64,000 nt of DNA from Cheilinus undulatus (GCF_018320785.1 NC_054876.1:22962212-23026211); one strand, 5' to 3'. Counted from the stretch's first letter, positions 11,946 to 25,200 are shown. Notes: a model not told the origin generated them from the letters alone. Translations and numbers: made by a program.

Positions 11946-13690
11946 GTGGGGGGCTTGTCCAGTATTGTCTGGCATTAGCTGTTAGCTTGGATGTCGCTGT
12001 AGGACCACTGCAGTTTATTTCGAACTGAACCGCTGTTCTTGTACTTGATTCGGTCCCGTGATTTGAGACTCCTGCACAATCTTTGGTTTTTAATTTTTCC
12101 ATCGTGATTTCCTGTCCCCCTGTCACTCTTTCTCCTATTGTCCCTTTCTCTTTACCCACTCGTTTCATGCTGCATAACAGCGACACACACAAAAGCGACA
12201 GTCACGCACACCTACACTGAAACACACGCTAACATGTCGGTAGTGTAGACTCAAGGCTCTATCTGTTTAAGGCAAAAGTTTTAGAATACTGGAGGATAAA
12301 CAGCAGAACTTTCTCCTCTTAAAGCTCCTCTCTGACCACAGAGGACCAGCGTGTCAGCGCTGTGTGTGCGCTCCACCTGTGTGTGTGTCTGTGTCGCCCA
12401 TGTGAGCCAGGGGTGTGTGCTATGTTAAAAAAAATTATTTGGTAAATATTCCCTTAATACTATGTGTTTATGGGGAACAAATAAATGTTAAAATCTCTGC
12501 ATTTGCATTGTTAGGAGAGCACTATGTAAATAATTAGCACGTCTTTATTTGCAAGGAAAATGATAAATGGGCTTTTTATAGATAATTAACGGATATAAAA
12601 AAAAAACAATAGGAACACTAAAGTAGAAATTCAGCTTAATTTTACACATATAAAGGCCCTTACACACCTGTCTAAGGAGAATTAGAAATGATCATGAAAC
12701 CTGTGGCAGTTTTTACTTTATTTTAGAATAAACGGTTCATTAACAGTTAGTGTTTTATCTCCAGTGACACTGTCTGTCTCTATAAGTGAAGTCTGACACA
12801 TCTCTGTAGAGTTTCATATAAACACGGAAAAGAGCTTTATTAATAGGAGAGACAGAGAGAGGACAGCATGTATCTATACTTTTAAGTTGCCACAATACAT
12901 TTGGCTCACAAAAAATAACAATAAAGACCAAATCACTCTGCCAGTCAGGCATTCCAACAGGCATCCCAGATAGTTGTGGTCAGCCATATACTAGGTTTTT
13001 ACCTAGTCTTGTTCAGTCCATAACAAGTAAGTTTTTATGTGCTTAGCTTAATGTTCTAACCTTCAATCTACCTGGAGTTCCTTATTTTCTTCAAAGTAAG
13101 AGTAGGTCTGTATACAATCCTATGTTCTGTTACAGGAAGTCAGTTTCCCCTGGTTTATGACAGTGAATCCAAAAGAAACAAAACCATGTACAATAGTATT
13201 TCAAAATGCACTAAACGGGGGAGACTAATCACAAGTAAGTGCAAGTATTCTTGTGATTCAAAGATCTTAACTGGTTGACAACTCTATTTTTTATTTCTGT
13301 TTTTTTAGTTATAAAGTCAGTTGGAGGGCAACAACGTTATCCCTGCACTGTTCTTATCTCTGCACACAAACATACTGAACATTCATATAGATCATAAAAA
13401 CTTGTTTATTTCATATAAATGAATTCTTATTCTTGTACACTTTTAGATCATGTCTACACATTTCTCCTATACTTTTGCCTTATTTATAAATATTATTTGT
13501 TCACCTGTAGTCTATAGATAAACTTTATCAGTCTCCTTCTCTCTATCAATGTGAATGGAGCCAATATCTTTCCCATGCCAATAATGCCAATGCCTATTCA
13601 ATTTAAACTACATCTGAAAAGAAGGAAGAGAGGGGATGATACAGCAAATTTATTTTGAAAGAAACACTTGGGGTCATCATAGACATACAT
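11946..13690. other. Gene-free stretch
   Basis: Contains GT-rich low-complexity sequence at 12360-12400 and AT-rich single-copy-looking DNA. I see no gene, RNA gene or clear transposon. Confidence 0.4.
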
Positions 13691-13693
13691 ACA

Positions 13694-14830
13694 CTTAATG
13701 GGCAAAAGTATTTAGTCGCCTGACCATTACACCAATAAGGACTGTAATGACATTGAATTCAAATACGTGTACTTCAATATGGAGTTTGTCCCCCTTCTTC
13801 TTGGAAGGCTTTCCACAAGATTTTGGTGTGTCTATGTGGGAATTTGTGCCCATTCATTATGTAGAGCATTCATGAGGTCAGGCACTGATGTTGGATGAGA
13901 AGGCCTGGCTCTCAATCTCTGTTCTAGTTCATCCCAATGGAGTTCAATGACGATGGGGTTGAGGTCAGGGCCATGGTGTGTCAGTCAAGTTCTTCCACAC
14001 TAAATCCATCAAACCATGTCTTTTAAGTCCTTGCTTTGGGGTGCAGACATGTTGGAAGAGAAAAGGGCCTTCCCCAAACTGTTGCCACAAAGTTGGAAAC
14101 ATGGCATTGGCCAGAATGTCTTGGTATACTGAAGCGTTAAGATTTCTCTTACTGAAGGTACTGGGCCTAGCCCAAACCCTGAAAAACAGCCCCATACATT
14201 ATCGCTTCTCCATCAAACTTCACACTTGGCACAATACAATCAGGTAGGTAACATTCTCCCAGCATCCATCAAACCCAGATTCGCCAATTTGACTGCCAAA
14301 CAGAAAAGTGTGATTCATCATTCCACAGAACACTCCACAGTACAGTGTTGGTGTGCTTCACACCACTCTATCTACCTCTTAGGTTTGGACTTGATGTGAG
14401 GCTTGCATGCTGCTGCTCAGCCCCGGAAACCCATTCAATGAGGCCCCTGTTGCAGTTTTTGTGCTGACATCAACAAGTTAAGAACCCTTCAGCTATGGAA
14501 TCAGCAGAGCATTGGCAACTTTTATACACCACGTGTTGTTGTTGACCCCACTGTGTGATTTTACATGGTCTTCCTCTCCGTGGCTGAGTTGCTGTTGTTC
14601 CTGAACGCTTCCACTTTCTCATATCGCTTACAGTTGACTGTGGAATATCCAGCAGGGATGACATTTCACAAACTGTCTTCAGGGATGGTACTGTGATGGA
14701 TACCAACTTTGCAGTAAAACACTGAGCTCATAACAACCCATTTTGAATCGCAAATGTTTGCAAATGGAGACCGCTTGGCTGGGTGCTTGATTTTATATTT
14801 ATGGCTAGTGAGGGGGTGTCTTACAGAAAG
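13694..14830 (-). mobile_element. Degenerate Tc1-like transposon, transposase on minus strand
   Basis: The left end (CACTTAATGGGCAAAAGTAT at 13694) matches the usual fish Tc1-like terminal repeat pattern with GGACAAAAGTATTGGG. Reading the minus strand, 14706-14470 gives the N-terminal helix-turn-helix part (SLLDIPQSTVSDMRKWKRSG, then PRRGRPCKI, the GRPR-type linker). 14195-13965 is part of the catalytic domain region in another frame (KRNLNASVYQDILANAMFPT). Stops and frameshifts separate the pieces and no matching right terminal repeat is seen, so it is inactive. Confidence 0.75.
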
Positions 14831-15924
14831 GATGTTGGTTCTACAGATTGTGTTTTTGTAGGTCTAACGGCACAGTTTTCTCTCAATTATGTTGGCACAC
14901 TATTTGTACTTAAATTGTTTGAAATAGTGCATGTAAGTGACTGATAAATAAAAAAATTATTTTATTAAAATACTGGAAAACATGACCCTTAACCCTCCTA
15001 CGTTTGGGCTAAGCCCCAGATATTTCACACTTCCTGCTCTGTCTCTAGGCATATGCAACCATCATACACCAAACTTTTGATCAACAAAATCTCAGGTTTA
15101 AATTCATGCAAATTGTCTGGTTGAATGATACAGAGCAGAGACAGCACCATCGACTTTTCTGGAGTAACCTGCAAAATCACGAATCATGGAGACGTATTAG
15201 AAACACTGAATGACCAATTAAATTTAAGTTAATTGACAGGACCACCTAAATTAATTTTTTTTTAAATTTAGAATTGGCAGTAAAGTTATAATTAAGGGGC
15301 GATGAAGTTGAGGATGGAGTTTCTAGCACAATATGACTTTCCAAAGAACTTGAGTCAGCATGGCGTGCTTCTGTTGAAAGGCTGCGCTTTTTAAAGTCAG
15401 CCTTACCCCTCTCTCTCTTTCACACACCCCATGGTGTCCTACATGCTGATCCAGCTGATGGACGCGCGTAAGTGGAAAGCTTTTACGCACTGATCGTGTT
15501 CACTCCAAAGAAGGTTTAATTGTTTTTTTCTTTTTTTCTTTTTTGCATTGTCACCCGCCTGGCCAGCAACATAAGTAGGCCTGGGGATGTGCTGTGGAGA
15601 TGTAAGGGATGCGGTAATACCTCACTACATAATAGAGGGTGGTGGGGGGTAAAAGGCAAGGCGTGCGTCCGGACGCTCAACGCAAACTCAACGCAAGAGA
15701 GACTCAGACATCAATAACATCGCTCTCATCAATAAGAAATTTTGATGGAGTTAGACTGCTTAATTAAATAGGCTGCCTTGAAGGAATCAGGCTCTCTGAA
15801 TTGATAATATTTAATCTAATGACCCCCCATGGAGAACATCTGAAGGAGGATTCTTCAGCATCTCCATCCACAGGACAGAGGCTCTCGCGGACGCACAATC
15901 ACACCTGGAGATTATCTTTCAGAG
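14830..15924 (+). promoter_or_regulatory. trarg1: trarg1 upstream region and probable 5' UTR
   Basis: From about 15350 onward the DNA loses repeat character and gains CpG-containing patches (GGACGCGCGTAAG near 15461, CGTGCGTCCGGACGCTC near 15662). The last 80-100 bases before the ATG are likely 5' UTR. No clear TATA box was found. Confidence 0.35.
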
Positions 15925-18062
15925 ATGGCTATCAACACTGATGCTGCCTATGGGAAAAGCTCCCTCGGTGAGAGGGAAGTTTCAAATCCCACCGACTTCC
16001 AGGACACCGAGAAGCTGCTGAACACCGCGACCAGCGAGCCCACCGGACAGACCAACATCAAACCGTCTGACTCCTTCTCCCTCACCATCAGAGGCAGCGT
16101 CCGCTCCCTGGACGCGGACCAGAACGGACACAGATCACCCCTGAAGTCGGGCTCCATCGGGCAGCTGGCAGCCCCACCCAAGTCCGCTTCCCGGCTCAGC
16201 TTGGGTCCGCTGCCCTCTCCGGTGCCACCCGGGTCCGCACCCCGGATTTACCTCTGGCTCGCTGTGTTGTCCTGTTTCTGCCCCGCTTGGCCGGTCAACG
16301 TCTGTGCCCTATGGTATGCACATGTGGTAAGTGTTGTTTAATTCTCTGTCCTGCTTTATTTAGCTGTCATTAGGATACTTAAGGACATCTGAAGTTTGTC
16401 TTTTCAAACACTACAGGTGCTTTTCTGAAACGTTTAATAAGTCACTCTTGTCTCCCTCTAGTCGAGGTCTGTCCTCCATACAGGAGACTTTGAAGGAGCG
16501 AGGAAGTATGGGCGCCTGTCCATGCTGCTCAGCTGTCTAGCAATGCTGCTGGGTGTGGCTGTCATCATCTTCATAGTGTTAACAATAGGTATGAGGAGAA
16601 ATTCACAACAGTACATTCTCACTCACAGGGCTCTTCGTGGACCTGTGTAGGGCTGGGCAATAAGTCAACATATTTACATATGAAAAACATGTTTAGACAG
16701 TCATGTTTGTTCAGATATGAAGATGCTAATTTGGAAAAATTAATGCCAGACATAATGTTCAGTTTAAAGATTGTCTACCGTAAGAACCATGAACAGTTAT
16801 GAGCCACAAGATTATCTAAAAGTGGAACTATTATTTTATCTGTTATATGTCATTTAGGTGCATTTATGTTATTAGTAAAAAAACAAATCAAAGAATAGTT
16901 ACATGTTTGATACAAGTCCCAAACACCCAGTACTGAATAAGTCATGGTGTTTAGTCAGCAAAAACTGCATTTGAACTCATTGCCAGTTCCAGATAAAATA
17001 TAACTGAGCAGTTAAAAAAAAGTATTTTCAACTTTATGATCAAAGTTTTTAAGTTGTGGAAATACCTTTTTTTCTGAATATAATCAAGTTAAAATATATG
17101 ATTAACACTAATCCCTGATGAGTTAGTAAAACTCAAAACATTACAGCTAACTGATTACATAAAAATTTTAAGTAACAGCTTCTGTATAGTGGTGGGTACT
17201 TTGCTATTCTGGTCATATCAACTCACTTTTATTTCTACATTTATGTAGTTCTCTTCCATCATGTTCAGCCAACCATCCACAGTACCACTGTGGTTGCTCC
17301 CCCCAGGTGGCACTTGTCTGAGTCAGTAACTTCACTCATGGTGCTAAAGTGTCTAATGCCCAAAGGTATTCTGGAAAAAACTTAAGGAATGAGAGCCAAA
17401 AATTTGAGTGCAATTACAAAAGAAACTTAAATTGATTGAGCTCTGTTTACTTAAAACTAAAAGAGCTGAAATAGCTGTTTTGGATTTGTAAGTTAACACA
17501 ACTTTTTCTTTTTTAATCGTTTAACTGTTGGCTCTAACAATTCACACTTTTTTTTGTCAATATACCCAAATCATTTGACACTTATTCCTTAATCTTCATA
17601 GATTTTCCAGAATGCCTTTGGGCAAGAGACACATGAGTGTGTAACTTCAAATGAGTGAAGTTACACACTCAGTTAGAGAAGTCCAGCCTGTGAGAAACAA
17701 CTTGTATATGAGGATGATAATCTAGTGAACTCTAAGAAAAAAAAAACTCCCTAGGTCAAAGGGCACCTTCCAGTAAAACTTCACTGTTACTTGTAGTCAG
17801 TCAAATTGTCTTTCTTTAGGTGGCATGATCCTTTAAAATTAAAATATGTTAAAAACATAAGAGAAAATTGTCATGGATGAGAAACATGTAATACATATAT
17901 ATCAACTTGAGTCATACTCAAAGCATGTATTTTTTCACTAGTTAAAAAATACATAATTAGTTACAACAAATATTTAGATTATTTTCAACTTGTTTGGTTT
18001 TACATTGTACAGGTGTGTATATTAACTCCTCTTTTCTTGTCCTCTCAGAGATCCAGCAGTGA
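15925..18062 (+). CDS. trarg1: Trafficking regulator of GLUT4 1 (TUSC5/dispanin family), 3 exons
   Basis: Coding exons are 15925-16326, 16462-16588 and 18049-18062, giving 180 aa (human TRARG1 is 177). All introns are GT/AG with consistent phase. Residues 1-105 are a polar, Ser/Pro-rich cytoplasmic region. A CD225/dispanin module follows: a re-entrant or membrane segment with CFCPAWPVN (human CFCPVWPLN), the conserved loop SRSVLHTGDFEGARKYGRL (human SRSSMQQGNVDGARRLGRL), then a C-terminal membrane helix LLGVAVIIFIVLTI. The family is known from adipocytes and muscle, where it sits on GLUT4 vesicles and supports insulin-regulated glucose transporter recycling. The ATG at 15925 has G at -3 and +4. 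The last exon is tiny (E-I-Q-Q-stop after the junction). Splicing 2 nt later at 18051 would give D-P-A-V-M instead, so the final residues are uncertain. Intron 2 carries a MITE. Confidence 0.92.
16640..16720. repeat. Dispersed repeat end with TAGGGCTGGGCAAT
   Basis: TAGGGCTGGGCAATAAGTCA at about 16647 matches in reverse the AATTGCCCAGCCCTAC at 59188-59205. Both resemble the edge motif of a common fish repeat family. The other boundary is not visible, so the extent is uncertain. Confidence 0.35.
17317..17673. mobile_element. MITE with long terminal inverted repeats in trarg1 intron 2
   Basis: The left arm (17317-17392: GAGTCAGTAACTTCACTCAT, then GCCCAAAGGTATTCTGGAAA, CTTAAGGAAT) is matched in reverse complement by the right arm (17581-17673: ATTCCTTAATC, TTTCCAGAATGCCTTTGGGC, then ATGAGTGAAGTTACACACTC). 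No transposase is present. The right arm contains a perfect 15-bp hairpin (17635-17649 with 17656-17670, loop AATGAG). Confidence 0.75.
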
Positions 18063-18945
18063 TGTGAGGGATAGAATGAGTCACACATCAGGCTCCTCAA
18101 ACTGCATCTGATCTCAAATTTGCACAGAAGAGAGACAAGAAAAATGTCATTTTTAAAATGACAAAGCACAAAATCTCAAAAGCAGAAAACAATCTGGAGT
18201 GACTCCGACGTACAACTTATTCCCTTTTCTGCCACAGACCAAGAAAAGGAAAAAGGGAAGAAGTCGCAGGCTGTTTCTCTTTTTCAGGACAACCATCACT
18301 CCACGAACTCAGGAACAAAAGGATTCACACAGCTGTGGTGTCGGATCGCCAGACAGCATCAACTGTGGAGAAAGTTTAACGTATTCGTAGTTTGAACTAG
18401 TGGTGCACTGACGTAAACACTTGCCAGATTCGGATGGCATAAAAAAATTGACGCTGTATCGTGAAATAGGAGGAAATCTTAAAATACCATCATCATTACA
18501 AAAAGCACTAAAAATTGTATTATACAAAATGCATCAGTGCACTGCTAGTCTGCAATGTCACCACTGCCTGCCCCGTTTCTCTTTCACCTCTTCAACAGAC
18601 TGATTCTTCTTTTGGGACCTGGAACGATGCATAAACTCCTTTCATACACTGTTTACATCAAGATTAAAACTTGTGTGCATTTTATCAAATTCATGCCTGA
18701 ACTGCAGTCATAGTGTGATATCTTGCTTTGCGTGCTTACTATGATAAAACAAAACCGACTGAACTGCCTGGATCTTTTCACCTCATTACGATATACTGCA
18801 AGATTTGAATGGGATTGTTCCCCCTGTATGCACTGTTCTGATACTCTGATGTTGATGTTTCTACATTTATACTGTATGACTGGTTTACTGTGCCATAGTT
18901 CTGCATGTCCATCTGAAATAAACTTGAATGAGCATGACCAATTCC
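18063..18945 (+). other. trarg1: trarg1 3' UTR with poly(A) signal
   Basis: After the stop at 18062 no further conserved coding sequence is seen. A canonical AATAAA lies at 18917-18922, so cleavage is expected near 18935-18950. A second acceptor-like site (CCACAG at 18235-18240) opens a frame of about 45 codons, but that tail has no likeness to family C-termini, so this stretch is treated as UTR. Confidence 0.65.
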
Positions 18946-19253
18946 AAACTGAGCACGGCCCCTTTATTTTTTATCAGGTAATTTAAAAAGAACATTAGCA
19001 CTGCTTCATATGATACATTTACAAAGTTATGATGACTAAAGGAAAAAAGAAAACATTTAGAAAATACAGAAAATAAATAAGCTGTGCAACCTGAGAGCTG
19101 AGACTCTCTCACTTTAAGACTTAAAATGTGATACATATTTTTATACATCCTCTAAACTTTTTACAGAGTAAATTAAGAAAGAAGGAAGAAAGCAAAAATA
19201 AAAATTTTCTGAGATACAAAGAATGTGATTTGCTTTGTCTCTTGAGGAGCAAG
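18940..19253 (-). other. gosr1: gosr1 3' UTR with poly(A) signal
   Basis: Past the gosr1 stop the minus strand runs through AT-rich sequence to an AATAAA at 18968-18963, the first canonical signal on this strand. Cleavage 10-30 nt further on would fall at about 18950-18930, inside the last bases of the opposing trarg1 3' UTR. Confidence 0.65.
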
Positions 19254-22200
19254 TCAGTGGAAAGTGTAGAGTAGCAGCAGGATGGTGCAGACGCCGATCA
19301 CCCCGCCTAGAATTAAAGAGTCCCGCCTCTTGCGCAAATTGATTTTCTGGATGAGATTGTTGATGGCGGGGAAACGGTCTGAGGTGCAGGGAGGGTGTGG
19401 TGAAGGAAAATAATTAAGATCTTTGGAGGTTTTTTCCCTTTGCTTGCAGGAGAACACTGGGAATAGAAACAGACTAAATGCTGACTAATGGTTTGGTCAG
19501 CTGTCATACCAGCTCTCAGTGTAAGTGGTGTGTTACTCCTGATTCATGTCTGCATTAACAGTGATGCAAAACTTTAAATTCTAACAAAGAAAACTCTATA
19601 AAGTGAGGTGATTATGGAGAAAAATGACTTCAATGGTAAAGGATACTGGCCAAAGTTGTAACCCTGGTTTGAATGGACTTCAGCATCCCACGCTGATTTG
19701 TGATGTTCTCTTTGGTAGCCATGGCGATACTGGAGGAAGAAAAACCAAGGGGGATTAGTGGCAGGAAAGAGATGCATACTGTCTAGCTGGCTAATAGACC
19801 TGAATGTGCTGTTTTTGCTTATGACGTGTGAGCATGAGGGAGGAGGGTGAGCCGAGAGATATAGTTACCTGATAGCGTTTTGAACAAGACTGTTTGAGCT
19901 GTGAAGATAAGAGAAGAAAGAAAAGTCTGAACAAAACTCCTCTGCTCATATTTCACTTGACATAATTCTGCATTTATCTCTTGATGTAATTTCAAATCTA
20001 CTGAATGTAAGAGTCACAAAGTCATACTCCAGGAGAGGGAAACCACACAGCTCTTTGGGTCTATTATCATAAAAGCAGCACTTCCTGTTCAATATGCAGC
20101 TTAATGGAAGTTTATTCAGATCTGATTGGTCAATTGCGTAGAAGCTGCTGAATCTCCATTATCATAAATGCAGCCCCATGTTAATTGATGTGTTAATTAC
20201 TGGTTAAATGTAAGCTAAAGAGATGAAGAGCCAGATGATACTGAAGCTGCTGTTAGTTGCTTAGATAAGTGACGCACAGGAAAATGAGGCGTTGAGTCCA
20301 GAGCTGAGCTGCAGAGCATAAAAGGGCAGCAGCGTGCATCCTGGCCGACTCCACTGGAGACCAAAAATCAATACTGAGCTTTATACTTCCTCCATCTATT
20401 CGTCAACCTCTCCCACCATCTATCCACTGCTGTCCTCTGCTTTTTTTCCCTTTTCTTCATTATCTGACAGAGTCTACATGTAAGCAGCTTTTCACTTCTG
20501 ATGTTGTTTTTCTCTTTAACTTTCTTTCTTGTTGCTTAAATTCTAGTTTATTATCATAAAACTACTTAGATTTCTGTAGTGATCAACATAATGTGACAAT
20601 TATTGATACCAGTAAAGATCAATAAAAATGTACATATCTAGAGATGTCTGCTTTTCTGATGACAGCAGGAAACCTATTCCAGGTTTTTCTTTTGGCTATG
20701 GTACAGCACTGTGCCATAAACTGGAAAAACTGGAGCACACAAGTCACTTTAGTTGATTTATTCAGGTCCAAAGGACTAACATGCACCGTGTTGTCATCCT
20801 TCAAAATTGTCCTATTTAGTCATCCACAGTAAATTCTCTACAGGTTGCTTGCAACCAAGTGATCCTAAATGTCCGTTGGGGGTCAGGAAGTGGGGGACTG
20901 CCATTAGCAAATGAATGAGAACTTCCTCCTCCTCTCAAGCTCCTCCAGATCTGATGGTTTTCTGGCATGGACCTTGGTCTTCAGCTCACCCCACAAATTT
21001 TCAATGGGATTCAAGACAGGGCTTGGCCGATCAATAACGTTCACTTTGGTCTTGTGGAAGTAGTTCTGCACCAGGAGCCACATATGTTAAGGGTCATTGT
21101 TGGCAGACAAAGCGACAACCATGACCCAGTTTTGCTGCTGGCTGCTTCAAATATCCTTCATTCCTCATGATTCCTTCCACCTTTACAAGATTCCCATTTC
21201 CAGACTCCTTGGCAGACTTCAGTCTGACTTGAAGGTGTCTCTTCTGCAGAAATGGAGTTTTTCTTGGTCCATTCCTGTGCAGGGCTCTAGTGATCGTCTT
21301 CTTGACTTGGCTAAGTCATTCACTAGGGTCTTGGCAGTTGTTCTGGGATCTTTTAGACCCATCTCTCACTAGTTTTCTTTCCTGAGTCTCTGAAATCTTT
21401 CTCTTCCTACCTCTGCCAGGCTTGTTCTCTACTGTGTGGCTCTCTTGAACTTCTTGATTGCACTTCTCAGTTCAGTTCTTGACACTTGGAAATGCTGTGA
21501 TAACTTTGTATACCCTTCTCCTGCTTTGTGAGCATGAACAATTCTTTTTCTCATGTCTAAACTAATTTCTTTTGATTTTGACATGATGCTTTCTCCACTG
21601 ACAGCTCAAAACCTTACTGAAGTTGTGTAAATTGGAAGATAACCCTCAGTTATAGTTAAAGTTAAAAGACACCCTTATACAACAGTGGTTGATGCTATGG
21701 TCAGTTCTAAAGGGGGCTTGCAATTTTGATACTGGTAGTTCTTGGTTTTTGTGTGCAAAGTAAAATAATGTAAGCATATAAAATAAGCCTAGGATGTTTG
21801 GAAAAGCTGTGTCAAAAATCCTTACTCTGTTTAACAGAACCTGGAAAATACTTTTAAAAAACATGAAATCTCACATGGGGGTTAATAATTTCATCCTTAT
21901 CTGTATATGTTGTTGTTACTCGAGTTTAAGCTTTGCTGGTAGCCACAAAGTCAAAAGTGAACAATCTGAATCTGCATTAAAAAGAGAGCCTGAAACTGAA
22001 CTTCAGCTGATGTGCACTGTGAGACAAAATCACTCAGTTCTTTTTCAGCACTGTGAAAAAACAAGGACCACCTGTGAAAAGGTTCCCCCACTTTAACCTA
22101 AAAGACACAAAGATGCATGTAGGGGTCAACAATAAAAGCAGAGTCTTCTCTTCTCAATCCACCAGTCTCATCTAAGAGCAGGGAATAACTGCTAAAAACA

Positions 22201-25200
22201 GCAGTAAGATAAAGACTGCCTCAAATTTACTTTGTGCTTTTTAAACTGCTCTCTTATATTCGACTTAAATCCTCTGAAGTTTTTATCAAAGAGAAATTTC
22301 ACTCAGCATTTTCCTTCCTCTAGATTTCAGCAAGACAAATGGTAAATGTAAACACCAAGAATGTTAACATTGGCGACACTAAAGGCAAAGTTGGTGCTGA
22401 CAATAATGTTAATATCAAATGTAAATAAACGCTGAAGTGATTTCGCTTTGTAGGTTATGTTGTAAGTTTAATCAAATCTCTCTCCTGAATACTCTCACAG
22501 GTGGCTGTGGGAAAAATTCTTCCCTGGGAAACACCTCTGATATCAAAGTTAAAGGAACAAATGAAGGAAAATCGGAGTGGACAAAAAATTAAACATAAAA
22601 GGTGAAATTTCATTCATAGTGATGGAAGTTTATGAAAAGTTTTCATCACTCATGCTCTGACATGAGCATGATTTCTATGGTTTACTTTTATTCCTTCCCT
22701 TAATCTTCATACTTCATCAGGACGAGTGGGAAGAAGTGTCGGCAACACTTCCACTGTTACAGCTCGACAAAACTGCATTTCCACTGGCTCTGGAAATAAA
22801 CATCAACTAAGGTTCAAGAAGGATAAAAATGAGGAAAGTGTAGATAATACCCTCATGACTGAACCTTAAACATTATAACCCGATTTTTTCCTCACTAAGC
22901 TTTTTCTTTCTTACTTTAGGAAAATGACCTCCCAGTGGACAGCTTTTCTAAACATGACAAAACATCTGCATCTCTACGTCTTTGATGAACTTTTTTCAAC
23001 AATATCTTCAAATATTTGAAATGTATGAATTTAAACCTTCAAAAAATAATGACATTCATAAGATGTGAACAACAGAATAGTTTAAACTAAGTCAAGGAAA
23101 TTTTTCAAAATCTATAAAACTAGAACTGCCCTGTGGTTATATTCTTCTGTAAGGTATACATCTGGACAGTAAAAATACAGTGGAAGGTAAAGAAGAAGGG
23201 TAGAGGATGTTTATGACCTTTGAGCTACAGCCCCAAAATCTATCTGATTAATCCTCGGGTCAGTTTGGACATTTGTGCAACATTTGAAGAGAATCCCTCA
23301 AAGTTTTCTTGAGATATCACATTCACAAGAACGGCACAGATGGACATATTTGGACCAGCTACTGGGTTTTCAGAGCATACTGGTTTGCTAACTATCTGAA
23401 TGGTAGAACCCAGACTGTTCAATTAGAGGGTAAGGTACTACAGATTGAGAAAGGGTGCCACAAAATTCGGTACTGGGCTTGCTCTTTTTTTTTTACCATC
23501 TAAATAAGTTGCCTTGAAAAGAATATTCCCAATTCCTCATATCGTTTTTATGCTGATGATACATTTGTTCCTGCTGAGCGCCTACGCTTTTACAAATCTT
23601 CAGCATGCTTTTGATTTAGTCCAAGATCAGCCATTTCAGCTGTAACAAACTAAACTCAAGTTCTTTACATCCTCAAGAACAGCAAAATTAGCCTTCTGTT
23701 ACGAAAAAAAAAAAAAACAGTCAAGAAATCTAGTTGGTATCTTCCCTTAAATATTTGAGGTTTCTGACTGATAAAAAAGGGTATTTTAAGGAGCACATTC
23801 AGCATGTTGCTAAAAATCTGAAGTTTTTATTAGTTTTAGTCTAGTTTAAGTTGACGAAAACTAAAAACCATTTTAGTCTGGTTATAGTCCATAAAAACTC
23901 CTCGCATTTTAGTCTTTACTTTTTTACTTATTTCTTCTATTGCTTGAATCTGACACCAAATCTTGGTAGTGGATTCTATGCACTCTGCAAAACCTGGGGT
24001 CCCTGCTTTCTACAGCTGACTAAAACTAAATCACATTTTAGTCTAGGTTTAGTCATCTTGACAAAAATGAAACTTATTAAGTTTTAATCATCAAAGATCT
24101 ATTTATGGCTTGTCTTAGTCTAGTCTTTCTCATGGAAAAAAAGGCTGTTGAAAAACATTTTTAGTCGTAGTTTTAGTCGACCAAATGATCACCAACTCAG
24201 AGTCCTCATATGTTGGATGGTGTGTATCATGGTGCTTTGAGGTCTATCACTGACTGTGGATTTATTACTTAACACTGAACTTTATACTCAGCTGGACTGC
24301 TTTAAATAAACGTGGTTTGGACATTAGAATGCCTTTTTTAATGAAGCCACTCTGGGCAAAATTCCAGACTACCTTTCCTCTCTTCTTATCTTAAAGGACG
24401 GATTAAACAACCTACATTTGTTTGATGTTGTGCAATTTGTTGTTGCTAAAGTCCGATCTGAGTTGGAACCGTCTGCAGGCTGATTTCAAACTTCAGAACT
24501 TGTTGACTGAATGTTTTTAAATCGCTAGTGAAAACTCTTGCAACCAAGCTTGATTATTACTGCACTTATTGTTTTTTGTGAATTGTGTGAGTTTGAGTGT
24601 TTGATTTTTTGAAACTCTGTATTACTGCCATTCTTGGACAGACATCTCTGATCTTTAAGGATAAACCTAGTTTAAAAAAGAAAAAAGTTTAAATAAACTA
24701 AACTAAAATAAAATAAAATGAAAAGTGTCCAGCTCCTACCTTTCACCAGCATTAAAAGATGTAAAAAATAGAATATCTCAGTGGTCGACTTTGCCATTCA
24801 AACACAAAGTTGCAAAAAAACAAATAAATACGATGCTTGAATAGAAACCTGCCTTTAAGCCTTTTTCTACCATAATGAACAAAGTGACAGTTCAATGAAA
24901 GGAAAATACCACAATCAAGTCTGAAAAGCTTCCTCAGCAATTTCTACTTCATCTCAACAGTGTAAGTTAAATATCTAACAGAACTAACTCCTTTCACCGC
25001 TTAGATTTGTTTTTTTAAATCTTGTTTATTATTTAGAAATTATTAGACTTTATCGCAAAAGTTAAAGGAAATACCAGTACTCTAACATGCATCATTTGAT
25101 GATAAAATGAATCTAATTGTGTTAAATAAAAAACTTGACCCAATTCCTTAACTGGATGATAAGTCAGGGGATTGATTTATCAGGGGGGAGTCAGGGGAAA

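Noticed and set aside
18199-18390. Open frame after a CCACAG acceptor as an alternative trarg1 last exon
   Set aside because: It would add a long basic tail unlike any family C-terminus. The short exon at 18049 gives the expected protein length.
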